Source: Symsagittifera roscoffensis (taxonomy: Eukaryota; Xenacoelomorpha; Acoela; Convolutidae). Taken from it: DNA of 64,000 nt. The notes under the pieces were generated by a model. The model searched no databases, was not told where the DNA came from, and was given only the letters and a program-made list of their open reading frames with translations. The stretch spans positions 7,641,624 through 7,705,623 of the forward strand of contig NC_087071.1 in the NCBI RefSeq assembly GCF_963678635.1, read 5' to 3'. Below, piece by piece: positions 46,512-57,020 of this stretch (positions are counted from its first letter, which is position 1; each line of letters begins with the position of its first letter). A program made the translations under genes and the position numbers.

Positions 46512-47250
46512 TTAAGAAATGACTTCTTGATCGAATATTTTTTGTTGTTTGGGGCAATTTTCAAGTGTGGTCGGATTATTTATTAGTTTTTTGACAAGTG
46601 GGTTGAGTTTTGTAAAAAATTGTTGGGGGCAATTTTTATGGTGATCGGGAGGTCGTCTTTTTCTTTATTTTTGTTTGTCAAATGATCCGGGGTATGGTGA
46701 GATTTTTGTACTTTAGGCTAATTAAAATGTTCGTTTTGTTACTTAAGGCTAAGTTAACAGATTTGTTTGGGCGGTATTCGTGGTCTGAGTTGGGGAAATA
46801 TTGTTGATTTTTGGGTTATTAGATAAGGGAGGGATATGAGATTATGGTGATATTTATTTTAGTTGTCAAGTTGGAGTGGTTTGCTTATTTTTGACCTGGA
46901 GGTCGTAAAGTTATAGTTAGAGATATGCCTGGAGTTTTATATGATTCGTCTAATTGATCTGAGTTTAAGTTAGAGAAGGTGACGGATTGGATGAATCCTA
47001 TTGGTCTAAATTTGAACTAGAATCATTGCGTGTTTGTCAGCATGTTATTTTGAAAAATGAAAATTGAAAATGTTTCAGAGGTTTCAAGACTGTGAAGTAT
47101 AGAGCTAAAATTGTTTTTGAAATTCGACTTTCTTTAATATTTTAGATTGTGGGATGAATATTTTATAATTTTTACGTGGTTGATTTCTAATTCGTGATGA
47201 TTTTCTATGTTCTGATTTGACGATTTGCTCTTGGGGTATTATTTGTTCGG
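46512..47250. other. Spacer between pol and the downstream ORFs
   Basis: About 740 bp with no ORF on the coding strand of the element. In env-bearing retroelements this position commonly holds the splice acceptor or promoter for the downstream transcript. I see T-rich tracts but cannot choose a particular acceptor. Confidence 0.4.
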
Positions 47251-49884
47251 TCATTTTTCTATTTTTTTTTCTTTTTGAGATGTTTTTTGATCTAGGTTCT
47301 TTGTATTGTTTTTGGTGGTGGTTGATTTTGTATTTTTATTTCCGAGGTGAATATCATTTTGTTCCTTTGTTGTGTTTTCCGGATGTGGGTCATTTTGAAT
47401 AACTTTTAAACCTGTAAAAGAATATAATTGAGTTAGTTCGCGGAGTGCGTATTCTTTTGGATAATAAGGTAATAGGTTATTTCGGTGCTGAACGATTTCT
47501 TTTTTGTCTGAGTCGGTGATTTTGTATGTGACATCAGTGGGTTTTGCAATTATTTGGTATGGTCCTTTACGAAGGGGTTGTAATTTTTTAGAAATTCCTT
47601 TTTGAGTGGTAAAATTGGGTATTAAAACAAATGTTCCAATTTTTAAATCGGAGGCTGGTGTAAAGCGTGAATTTATTTGTTCATTAATGTTTTGCCTTTG
47701 TAACAACTTTTTTGTTATTTTTTGATAAATTTCATTGTGTTTTTTATCTCTGTTTAAAATCCATTCGGTGTGTGTACCGGAGGCTAACTTAAGAATTTGT
47801 GGGTGATGAAAATGATCTTCATCGTGTGTATGTAAAGGTAGGTTATAACAAATTGAGTCTTTATTTGGTTGACAATAACCTTGTGCGTTTTTATGAGAGT
47901 TTGCTGTAAACATTATTGGTTTGCGTGGCTTTTGGTTAAAAACCATTTCATATGGTGACATTCCTAGAGTTGTCGTGATTTGTGAATTATATGCTAAGGG
48001 AAAAAGTTTTACATCTGCTGACCATTCGGTATATCTTGTATCATTTCCATTGATGATACATCTAAGATATTCTTGTAATGAACGGTTCATACCTTCGACT
48101 AAGCCGTTTGTCCAATGTGCGTGAGATGTACGTGGTTTGTGTTTAATATTATATAAATGACATAGTGTGATGATTTCATTATTTATGAATTCTGTACCGT
48201 TGTCTGTAACTAAAATTTCTGGTAGTCCAAATTTGGCTATCCAGTGTTCATAAAGCGTTGTGTAAGCATAATAAGCGTTACAATGTGGTACTGGGTTAAG
48301 TGCTACATAATGTGTAAATGCGTCAACAATTACCATAATGTAGGAGTTTCCTTCTGATGAGGGTGAAATTGGTCCTTTAGTATCAAATGAGATACGATGA
48401 TTAAAGTACAAACTTTGTCCTTTAAAATCTTGTTTTTGTGCTATTTGTTTTTGATTTGGGTAAGGTTTATTTAGTTGGCATACTATACAGTCATTGCATA
48501 GTACTTTTATCCAAATTGGTGCATTTGGGAAATAAAAGTTTTGTATGAAATTTGAATATGTTTTCTCTGATCCAGAGTGTCCTTTAATATTTTGTGTATG
48601 TGAAATATTAAAAGCTATGAGAATCATACTTAAAGGGAGACAGGGAACTGTAGATTCATTTAATTTATATTCTAAAAGGTCTGTATTTTTGTTAATTGTT
48701 GTGTTATTAAATTTGCGAAAGTATCGGAGGAGTGTTTTGTTTCCTAGAATAGTTGAATCTGCCTTGATAGGTTTAGTTTTATATTTGTGCCATGATTTTA
48801 GTTGTCTAATTACCGGGTCAAGATTTTGATATTGTTTCAATGTTGAAATTGTAATTGTTTCTGTCGGGGGGAGAAAAATGTTTTCAATTTCTAATTTAGA
48901 TAAGGGTATTGTATCAAGTGGGTCATGGAGGTCAAAAACTTGATTTATTGTGTATTTTGAATCGTTTGTTTGTGGTCCTGATAAGTTTATTTTATCAGTT
49001 AAGTTTTCTTTTTCAATGAGTGGAAAATGGTATTTTTTAGGCGGGTGTTGTTTTATTCTTTTTTGTTGGGTGTTATTTTTTATCCATTGTGAATATGGGA
49101 TTGGTTTAAAAGTTGATGTTCCAAGTAGATCAACTTCATAGTGATTATTTTGACAATCTAAATAAAGTGGGAAATGTTGTAAACTATTTATTTGTGATTG
49201 TTCAACGTCAGTTTTTACTGCATATTTGCATTCCAATCGGGTTGATGTTTCATTTTCTGCAAGGTAGAATTTTATATTTTTGGGTATTTCAACTGTGGTT
49301 TTACGTGTAAGTAATTTAGGTGGCGTATTTCGACTTAAGGTGTCTGGTAATGCAAGATTTTTTCCTGCGGTCCAAACTATATGTAAGTTTGGGAATTTCA
49401 TTAAAATTAGTTGAAATCTATAAACTCGGTGGTTTGCATTAGACTTTTGTGTAAAAAGAAAGATGATTGGTTTATGGTCTGTGAATAGAACTGTGGGATG
49501 TTTTGATCCAAGTATCAGAAATTCATATTCTGTTAGTGTATATATTATGGCTGTACATTCTCTCATTAGAGTTGAGAGTCGTAGCTCTGCTTGAGTGAAT
49601 AATCGAGAATTTGCTGATATGAGGTTCATTTTATTTGTACCATTATGTGATTGTAATAATGCTGCGCCGATGCCAAAGTTCGAAGCATCGCACATTGCAT
49701 AAAATGGTTGATCGGGATCTGGAATTGTGTTTAAAATTTGTTCAGTTAAGAGTTTCTTTATTTCTTCAAATCGTGCTTGATGTTCTGTATTCCATTCAAA
49801 ATTATTTTGTTGTCTAAGTATATTATAGAATGGTCGTAGATATAATTGCCTTTTATAAACATATTTGCTTAAAAAGTTTAACAT
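47251..49884 (-). CDS. pol: Pol C-terminal part: RNase H and integrase, 877 residues
   Basis: Longest uninterrupted ORF of the element. It opens within the RT thumb/connection (MLNFLSKYVYKRQLYLRPFY). RNase H spans residues about 60-185 with catalytic-type residues D66 (CDASNFG), E109 (MRECTA), D136 (TDHKP) and D181 (PDTLSR). A linker of about 230 residues follows, longer than usual. Integrase: zinc-binding H429, H436, C466, C469; catalytic D501 (SFDTKG), D561 (VTDNGTEF) and E597 (LVEGMN), with exactly 35 residues between the last two; a GPY motif at 774-776, typical of Ty3/Gypsy integrases; and a Lys-rich C-terminal tail. All catalytic residues are present. The RT-encoding frame just upstream is one base out of register, so this ORF is not a separate gene. 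Confidence 0.9.
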   Translation of the reverse strand: MLNFLSKYVYKRQLYLRPFYNILRQQNNFEWNTEHQARFEEIKKLLTEQILNTIPDPDQPFYAMCDASNFGIGAALLQSHNGTNKMNLISANSRLFTQAELRLSTLMRECTAIIYTLTEYEFLILGSKHPTVLFTDHKPIIFLFTQKSNANHRVYRFQLILMKFPNLHIVWTAGKNLALPDTLSRNTPPKLLTRKTTVEIPKNIKFYLAENETSTRLECKYAVKTDVEQSQINSLQHFPLYLDCQNNHYEVDLLGTSTFKPIPYSQWIKNNTQQKRIKQHPPKKYHFPLIEKENLTDKINLSGPQTNDSKYTINQVFDLHDPLDTIPLSKLEIENIFLPPTETITISTLKQYQNLDPVIRQLKSWHKYKTKPIKADSTILGNKTLLRYFRKFNNTTINKNTDLLEYKLNESTVPCLPLSMILIAFNISHTQNIKGHSGSEKTYSNFIQNFYFPNAPIWIKVLCNDCIVCQLNKPYPNQKQIAQKQDFKGQSLYFNHRISFDTKGPISPSSEGNSYIMVIVDAFTHYVALNPVPHCNAYYAYTTLYEHWIAKFGLPEILVTDNGTEFINNEIITLCHLYNIKHKPRTSHAHWTNGLVEGMNRSLQEYLRCIINGNDTRYTEWSADVKLFPLAYNSQITTTLGMSPYEMVFNQKPRKPIMFTANSHKNAQGYCQPNKDSICYNLPLHTHDEDHFHHPQILKLASGTHTEWILNRDKKHNEIYQKITKKLLQRQNINEQINSRFTPASDLKIGTFVLIPNFTTQKGISKKLQPLRKGPYQIIAKPTDVTYKITDSDKKEIVQHRNNLLPYYPKEYALRELTQLYSFTGLKVIQNDPHPENTTKEQNDIHLGNKNTKSTTTKNNTKNLDQKTSQKEKKIEK

Positions 49885-51012
49885 TCCAAGAAATTCTTGG
49901 ATTTTCTTTTATTTGTTGGTGGTTGGAGTTTTTGAATAGCGTCAATGCGTGATTTCAATGGAGTGATTGTTTTTCTTTCTATATTATGTCCTAAGAATTT
50001 AACTCTTGTCAAAAAGAAGTGTGATTTATCGGGGGCGGCCTTCAGATTTTCATTCTGAAGTATTTGGTGATATTGTTCTAAAACATTGAACATTTCTTCT
50101 TTTGTCTGTGATTGCATAAAAACATCGTCTAAATAGGTGATTGCGCTTTTCTTGAGTATTAGTGGTCTAAAAATTTTGCTCATAAAAGCTGAAAATGCTG
50201 CTGGTCCTATGGATATTCCATAGAATAAGCGGTTGAATTCATATTGTTGGTTTCCAATAACAAATTGTGTTAAACGTCGTGATTGTTCATCTAATGGAAT
50301 TTGATTATATGCACTATTCATATCGGCGGTGGTAAAGTATTTTCCGTTTATTTTTGTTAAAATAACTTGTATTGGTTCAATGGGCCAATTACAATTTGAT
50401 TCATCTATGAGTGAGTTGAGGTATCTAGCATCGAGAACGATTTTTAATGATTCTCCTTTAGCTAGAATGATAACGGGTTTGATAATTGTGTTGCCTTTTG
50501 GTTGTTCTTCTTTATTTACTGGTGATATAATGTTATATTGTTCTAAAATGTCGAGTAATCTGTTCACTTTATCGTGTAAGTGAATTGGTACTTTACTTGC
50601 TCTCTGTTTTTTGAAGACTGCGTCTGGTTTTAATGGGAGATGTAGTGATGAGCTGATTTTGCCAACATCAAATTTGGATGTTGCATAGACTGATGAATAT
50701 TTAATTAGCTGTTTGGCTAATTTTTCAAATTCGTCTTGTGTTATTTGTGAATGTTGGAAATTGAACATTGTTAAAAATTTCTGTTGATTCTCTGTGTAGT
50801 TACTTATGTTGAATGTAGGTTTGAAATATGGGGTTTTTGTGAAATAATCCGTATTTCTGTTTTCGTTACTTATTATATTATTTATAGATAATTCTTCATT
50901 AAGGATTGTGGATTGGCAAATATCTAGTAATTGGAGTATATTATTTACGCGATATGCTTTTTCGTGTATTGGTGATATTGTAGCGTTGGTTTCGCAATAG
51001 CCTAAAAGTCCT
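49878..51012 (-). pseudogene. pol: Pol reverse-transcriptase domain
   Basis: Open from about 51,012; the first ATG is at 50768. Counting from that ATG, fingers/palm motifs include a PVIILAKGESLKIVLDARYL segment near 99-118, TTADMNSAYNQIPL with catalytic D149, FNRLFYGISIGPAAFSAFM near 178-196, and the catalytic box YLDD at 212-215, then a KFLGH segment near 255-260. This is a standard Ty3/Gypsy RT. The frame ends at 49878 because of a single-base shift in an A-rich run near 49,901-49,913; the thumb/connection continues in the next frame as the 877-residue ORF. Upstream it is also out of register with the protease-linker frame near 51,005. Confidence 0.85.
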
Positions 51013-51749
51013 TAGGTAATGTTACTTGGTAAGGTGTATTGTTGTATACATGTAAGGAAATAATATCTGAATTCGAATTTTTCAAATATTTTATTGATGA
51101 GATTGTGATTTTGAAAAATTTATGAATAGGTTTGAATTCAAAATCTGACATATAAAATTTTTGTTTGTTTTGTTTTTTATCATATTGGTGAACTTGTTTG
51201 ATTGAAAAATTATAGATGTTTCCTGATAGTGGTTTCAAGTGTTTTCTTTGTTGGTTATATATTGGGTAAAATTTGGAAAAGAATGGTGGTTGTTTATTTA
51301 ATCTTTGAAAAAATGTTAGGGATGTGTCTTTTATTTTTGTATATTTATCTTTGATTAATATTTTACTATTCAAGATGTTTATTGTTGGTATATATTTAGA
51401 GATAAATGGTATTCGGTTTAATATCGGTGATATGGAATATTTGTTTAAATGGCTTATTTAAAATTTTATTTTGCTCTATTGTTCTTGTGGGGAGAAGAAA
51501 TAATTGGATTTTTCCGTAGTTTATTAATGTTGATCCCTGTGCTGTTGCTAACTTACAGGAGTTTTCAAGAGGTGTTAGCTTTGGGTGTAAAGTTTTTATT
51601 TCATTCCATGTGGGAATGTTTATTATATTTGATTCTGCTCCTGAATCAATTAAAAAATCAATTTCAAGATCTGGTGGTTGAAATTCTTTGTTTCTTGGAC
51701 TTTCTAAGAGAAATGGTATTGTCCAAATTTTTTCTTTGGGTTGTTCTTT
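51002..51749 (-). pseudogene. Retroviral-type aspartic protease and linker
   Basis: Follows the Gag C-terminal frame in register after a TAA at 51750-51752. The active-site motif LIDSGAES is encoded with DSGA at 51635-51646. A second hydrophobic strand region reads IFHITDIKPN near 51,430. A single-base shift at about 51,400-51,425 then moves the frame to the ORF ending at 51002 (tail HVYNNTPYQVTLPKDF), after which another shift near 51,005 leads into RT. Expected role: cleavage of the Gag-Pol polyprotein. The Gag-protease stop could be a natural recoding point rather than a mutation. Confidence 0.7.
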
Positions 51750-53273
51750 TTATATATTTTGATAGATGTGATTTGTATTCGAGCATTTTGTTTTGTCATT
51801 TTCAGTGGGTTGATTTGTAGTGTTAATTCCATTAGTTTCTTGCGTCGTTGTTGTGGAATGTATGGATTTAGTATAATAATTGTGAAGGAATTCTGATTGA
51901 TTTTCATATATGTGTGATGAAAAAGGTTGTTCATATATAACAGGTTCATAGTCATTTTCGACTTTTATCATATTGATGGAGAGAGTGTTTTCTGTATCGC
52001 TTTCTGAATCTGATGATCCACAGTTTATTTGATTGAGTTGTAACGTATCAGTTACTGTGTCATCAATACCTGGAGGGTGTGATGTTGTTTCTGGATTAGA
52101 TTGTACTTGATTTATATGTCTTTGATGTTTAGGTGTACTACTTCTGTGGCGATTATTAGAATTATTATAGTGATTATTATTCCGGTGTGGTGATTGGGAA
52201 TAATTTCTATAACGATTATTATAACTTGAATGTCGATTTTGTGAATTATTTCGTGATCTATTTTGATAATTACTGTTTGATCTATTATATGAGTTATTTC
52301 TTGATCAATAGTTTGGATAATACTAATTTCGGTTGTTTGAATAGCTTCTATTTCGATTATTGGAATAGTTTCTATTTCTATTATATGATGAGTTTCGTGA
52401 CTGATTGTTTGGATAGTATCTATTTCTTGATTGGGAATTAGATCTAGAAACAAACTGTGTTGTGTTTGAATTAGATCTGGAGTAGTTATTTCTACTATTT
52501 GGTCTATTGTAGTGATTTTGTGACGAATTTTGTGTATTTCTTCGTTCTGGCGATCTTCCTCTATAACTTGAGTTATGTGGTGGTTGATTTCTTGTATAAT
52601 TTGTATTGTTCGGGAGTGGTTTTCCTGAACTATTGTTGCTGTATACATTTTTGTTCGGTAGATTTTGATTTTTCTTCATATATTGATAGAATGATTTATT
52701 TGGTTCTTTGTATTTTTGAGGTTTATTTTGATTATCTTGCTGTTTTTGTCTACATTCAGAAATACTATGTCCGTATCGTCGGCAATAATTACACCATTTT
52801 TTGAAAGATGGTTTGCCTTTAAAGTTTGGGTGTTTTTCATAAATATTGAGTATTTCAGTGATTTTTTCAACGAGGTCTGTATCTGATTCCTGTATATTGT
52901 TAAAATTTGTGGAAGCTGTTTCAATTCTGTTAACGTATTGTAATTTCAGATTTTCTGTTTCTTCGAGTTTCATTGTGATTTCTGCTTGTTCTAGTTTGTC
53001 TACTAGTTTTCGAAAATCTAAATCGGGTTCTCGAATTGAAGAAGGATGGGATGCTCTCTTTTTTATTGCTATTTTCCTTAATTGTGGTGTTAAGGTCATC
53101 ATTAAGATTTCTGTCATCTTTGTGTTTTTATAGTCGTGTGTATTTAATGAATATGCTTTTCGAACTAGTGTTTCGATTCGTACTGCTAATTGCTTGATGG
53201 TTTCGTTTGGTAATCTGCGAACTTCATTACATAAAACACTTTGTTGTTGTTTGTTTCTTTCGGAGTCAAACAT
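51750..53273 (-). pseudogene. gag: Gag C-terminal part: capsid end, zinc knuckle, Asn/Arg/Ser-rich tail
   Basis: The frame starts MFDSERNKQQQSVLCNEVRR, which reads as the second half of a Ty3-type capsid. A single zinc knuckle CNYCRRYGHSISEC (C-x2-C-x4-H-x4-C) lies near 52,755-52,794. After it comes a long basic tail of RNRNYSNNRN-type repeats, suited to nucleic-acid binding. Two stops close together, TAG at 52323-52325 and TGA at 52305-52307, interrupt the tail, but the same frame carries on with the same composition to the TAA at 51750. Other frames over the tail are repetitive shadows. Upstream it joins the 685-residue Gag frame through a one-base shift. Confidence 0.8.
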
Positions 53274-55323
53274 TTTTGAAAATTCTTGTGTAAACCTTTT
53301 CCAATTTGATTTTATTTTTTAGAGGCAATACTGAAAACCATTTTTGGGCTGCGCCATCTAAAGTTGTTTGTATCAACGCTGTGCGTCGATGTATCCAGTT
53401 TTGATGTAGTGGCGTATTAATTGGTTCAGGTCCTATATTTAAAATCAAATTTGCTGTTACTGCATTTAAATAGTCTTCTACAGAGTATTCAGGGTCTGTT
53501 CCTGTGAATACCATTAAAGGTTTATTTGATGTTATTGATGATCCACCCATAAGGTATGGATTCATTGTCATTTGTAATGATTCTGCTGCATTTGGCATTT
53601 GAGAAAAATTTGAAAGTTGATTTCTTGTTATTTCGTGTTGTTGAAGATAATATGGGAGTGGTATTTCATTTTGCATTTGTGTTGGTTGATACGAGTGTGC
53701 AATCATTGGGTTCTGTTGCTGAATTGGTTGAAAAGATTGTGTATTAATTGGGTTTTGTTGCTGAATTGGTTGTTGATTTTGTGTATCTATTGGTTGTGGA
53801 GAAAAAATTCTATGATTTGTATGTGGTTTCTGTATTCCTTGTCCACGATATTCTTGATTATAGGGTGCAAATATATCTGGTTGTAAGAAATCATCATCTG
53901 AGGATAAGTAATCCATTTGATAAGATGTTTGTTTTTTATTTTTATTTTGTTGAAAAAATGGATAATTTTCACTACGATCCTGTGGAGGATGTAAATTTGT
54001 TTGGAAATTTACTGAATTAGGTGGTGCCATTGAGTTATCCCAGTTTCGAGATCTTGTATAATTACTAAAATTTTTTCGTGGTTGATAATTTGTTTTTGAT
54101 GGATGTGTGTAATTATAAATATGTTCTGCAAAATGGTTTCTAGTGAACGTTTTGCGTGTTTTTGGTGGTATTGTCATGGGTCTGTATGTTTGATAATCCA
54201 CGTGTGAATATTTTGGGGCAACCGAAGGATTAACGGTTGATTGTAAGGTTACCTGTGTTTGTGAAGGGTTTGTATTTCTTGGTGTTGTTAAGTTTGGGCG
54301 TATTGGTGAAATACTTTGTTGTGTAGTTGTTGTGTGTACGATTTCTTCATTTATGAAGTGTGATGGTGTCTGGATATCTTGTTGAGTAAGATTCCTAGTT
54401 CCATTGAGGTTTTCATTGTGTATGACTGTAGAGTTTAAACTATTATTTTGCATATCGGGTAAAAATGTATTATAGTTTAATGGTGTTGCATCAATGGTTA
54501 ATGGTATTACTCTTACATAATCTCTTATATAAGATATCGTATTTATTGCTTGACTTGAGATTGATTGTGGGAAGTTTATAAATGCGGGATGAGACCATTC
54601 GGGGTCCCAAACATAGTCTGATTGTTCTGTGATAGCAGTATCATCGTTTGAGTTTTGAGGTCTAAAGTTTTTTCTTGCTTGTGAAATTAAATCAATATTG
54701 TGTGTGAAATAATCTATTATGAACCATGCCAAAATTTTTTGTAAGTCATGTTTTGTATGTTGTGAAACTTCATCTTTCGTGAAATTTTCTTTAATGATAT
54801 TTAGAAAACTAGAGAGTAGTGTGATTTCATGTCGTATTCTTATATGTTTAGATGTTTCTGTCGGTGAGACATTTGGTATTTGGATTTCGTTTTCTAATAT
54901 CGAGATATAACTATATATTATTGCAAAAACTTCATTGGTGAATATGGAGTTTGCTCTTTGTGAGTTATGATATTGGATGCTTTTTATATATTCTGAGAAT
55001 ATTTTTGAAAATTCTAAATCAAGGTCGTCTGTTTGAATTATATATTTGCTGTGATTCTGGTTTGGTGAGCTGAATTCTATGGAGTAGATTCCGTATTGTT
55101 GTGTTAAGTTACATATGTCTTTTAGATAGTGATCGATAATTTGTCTTTTGATTTTTACATCTGGGAACTCTGTTTTACATGGACTGATTCCGGGTTCAAA
55201 TAAATTTAAGAGTAAATTTTTGCAAAATATATGCTGTCCTCTATCAGTGGTTGCATCTACTATAAAGGGGAAGATATCATCATCATCTGGACTTTCTTCA
55301 CCTGGGGTGTGCGTTGAGCTCAT
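53266..55323 (-). pseudogene. gag: Gag N-terminal part, 685 codons
   Basis: ATG at 55323. Residues 1-240 form an ordered, matrix-like region (DDDDIFPFIVDATTDRGQHI onward). Residues about 290-560 are Pro/Gln/Asn-rich, with three QPIQQQNPI-like repeats near 53,700-53,790. From about residue 585 a capsid-like region starts (KPLMVFTGTDPEYSVEDYLN, ending AAQKWFSVLPL), characteristic of Ty3/Gypsy Gag. At a run of six A near 53,318 the frame slips by one base, so the 685-residue ORF ends in a short unnatural tail at 53266 while the capsid continues in the adjacent frame. Mutation, sequencing error or programmed +1 shifting could each explain this. Confidence 0.8.
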
Positions 55324-55765
55324 TTTTTGGTTCGATGACTGTTAATATGTAATTATCAATGTGTCTAATTGGTTGATTCCAATTGTATAAATGTACTGGT
55401 TTGTGTTTATACTGCTTTTTTATTCTTCTTTTTCCGCTTTTTGATGAATTTGAGGTTGTTTCTGAGTCAGAGAAATATAATTGATCGTGAAATGGGCAAT
55501 TTTTATCTATTGATTCTTTTAATTTATAAAGTTCGTCTAAACTGCTGGTTACTGATTCTGAAAATGCGTTTCGGTTTTTTGAAAATCTTTTTCGTGTTAT
55601 TTGTCTTTGTTTAGTTATTATTTTTCTTTTTAGTGTTTGTCGTTTTGTTCGAATATATCCAACTGTTTGTGTATGAGGTGTGATTACAAGATCGTATTTT
55701 TTGTTATCTATTTCACAATTGTGTAAAACGATTGTTTGTTTATTTCCTAGGTTCTTAAATGACAT
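55298..55765 (-). CDS. Small basic ORF upstream of gag, 155 residues
   Basis: ATG at 55765 opens MSFKNLGNKQTIVLHNCEID; the frame overlaps the gag start by 26 bases. The product is basic in its middle (KRQTLKRKIITKQRQITRKR) and Ser-rich after it (DSETTSNSSKSGKRRIKKQY). No known domain. Its position first in the transcript, with no lesion, argues for a real gene, perhaps an accessory or regulatory protein with a nuclear-localisation-like basic patch. Alternatively it could be an N-terminal Gag extension reached by frameshift. Confidence 0.6.
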   Translation of the reverse strand: MSFKNLGNKQTIVLHNCEIDNKKYDLVITPHTQTVGYIRTKRQTLKRKIITKQRQITRKRFSKNRNAFSESVTSSLDELYKLKESIDKNCPFHDQLYFSDSETTSNSSKSGKRRIKKQYKHKPVHLYNWNQPIRHIDNYILTVIEPKNELNAHPR

Positions 55766-57020
55766 AAGGTTTAGGATGACGGGTGCAAAAGGTTGTTAAA
55801 TGATTTCTATTTGCTTAAACTGTTAGTCCTTACGATTTTTTGGTTAGCTTAACCTGGGTCTATTTGTTCAGGGTTGGAGAGAAAAGTATATCTATTCCGA
55901 AGAATGATTTTTTACTTTCTCGTGACTAGTATAAGCTAAGGTGTTAACTTACTTAATCTTACTTAGGGGTAGTGATTGTGTTCAAGGGTTGGAGAATAGT
56001 AAATCGATCCACAAGGTTCAGGTATACTTAGAACGCGAGTAGTTCGTTAGATACTATTTTAAACTTACTAAGTCTAAGATTTATCCTGGGTCTGGTAAGA
56101 GGGGGGATCAAGTGAAGGATGAATAACCGAAGTTCTTCACTGTTTATCCTAATTTGAATGATTAGTTTTGTTTAAAAATTTCTATTAGTCCTGGGTTTTT
56201 AGAAAGGGTTGGATAGTGAATCGACGTTTGAGGTCGTTAGACACTAGTTAAGTGGGTGGGGGAGAACAAAGTTGTTCTTTTTGATCCAAGGATAGGCCTT
56301 GATGATCAAGTTTTAAATTTAATTAAGTAGAAAATGATTTAAGATCCAAGGATAAGCCTTGATGATCTGATTTTAAAATTAAGTGAATTTAAGTTTTAAT
56401 AATGATTTAATTTTGTGTAGAGAAAAGATTTAGTGTTTTGATGATATTAGTGAGCTTATGAATTCTGTTATGTTTAGGTGATGAAGCTGGAACACCAGGA
56501 TGATTTATGATTACTAACCATTTATTGTCATGCTATTAATTTTTATTTTGATTTTCAATAAATATTTTTCAAACATGTTTTGTATATTACTGCAGAATTT
56601 AGGAAAACGATCTGAGAACTTTTTATCAATCGTTATTGTATATTAATAATTTTGTTTAGCGCCTGAAATGATTTTGAAGATTGACTTCAAGGTTTTATGT
56701 TTGCAAATGAAAATCTAATTTCATTGCCATTAGTATTCTAAATACAAAAGTTTAGTAGTAGTAGTAGTAGTAGGGCTTTTGTGCTCGTAGCACAATGGGT
56801 TTCCTCCTTTCAGTTTTTCGTTCTATAGTGAAGTTTTGCTTCTACAGTCATTCATTGTGCAATCGCAAGCAATTCTCCATGTGCACTTGTTCATTTGTTC
56901 GTAGTCCTTCTCAAATTTTCTCCAAAATAACCACAATATTCGCTTCTTCAGTCTGCTTGTTTCTCTCACGTCAATTTTGATCACATTCGCTAGCCGACAT
57001 GTTTGGTAAAAGAATTCGTC
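55766..57020. other. 5' flank of the env-bearing element with imperfect direct repeats
   Basis: Related blocks recur: CCTGGGTC/CCTGGGTTT at about 55,852, 56,089 and 56,191; AGGGTTGGAGA or AGGGTTGGATA at 55,871, 55,985 and 56,206; GTTCGTTAGATACTA near 56,043 versus GGTCGTTAGACACTA near 56,232; and GATCCAAGGATA-GCCTTGATGATC twice near 56,283 and 56,343. This could be a leader or U3-like region with duplicated elements. An (AGT)n microsatellite lies at about 56,753-56,774. No gene. Confidence 0.5.
56753..56774 (+). repeat. (AGT)n microsatellite
   Basis: About seven consecutive AGT units ending in AGGG. Ordinary simple repeat. Confidence 0.9.

Larger units (their letters stand above)
40584..55765 (-). 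mobile_element. Env-bearing Ty3/Gypsy-like endogenous retroelement with accessory ORFs
   Basis: All large ORFs between these points lie on the minus strand, in the order small basic ORF, Gag, protease, RT, RNase H, integrase, two small membrane ORFs, Pro-rich ORF, Env, and a large unknown ORF. RT-RNase H-integrase order with a GPY/F-type integrase C-terminus places it with Ty3/Gypsy (Metaviridae-like) elements. At about 15.2 kb of coding region it is much longer than the usual 5-9 kb, because of about 6.5 kb of sequence after pol. About nine to ten single lesions interrupt it. LTRs, primer-binding site and polypurine tract were not identified with confidence. Confidence 0.9.

Noticed and set aside
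52305-52325. Alternative genetic code as explanation for in-frame stops in the retroelement
   Set aside because: TAG, TGA and TAA all occur as interruptions, together with frameshifts, so ordinary mutational decay is simpler.
52112-52648. 178-codon repetitive minus-strand ORF rich in Ile, Glu, Thr and His
   Set aside because: It is an out-of-frame reading of the Asn/Arg/Ser-repeat tail of Gag; the Gag frame continues with matching composition through two stops.
53617-54020. Plus-strand ORFs of 89-90 codons opposite Gag, with hydrophobic stretches
   Set aside because: Mirror frames of the Gln/Pro/Asn-rich Gag region on the other strand; hydrophobicity follows from the complement of CAA- and AAT-type codons.
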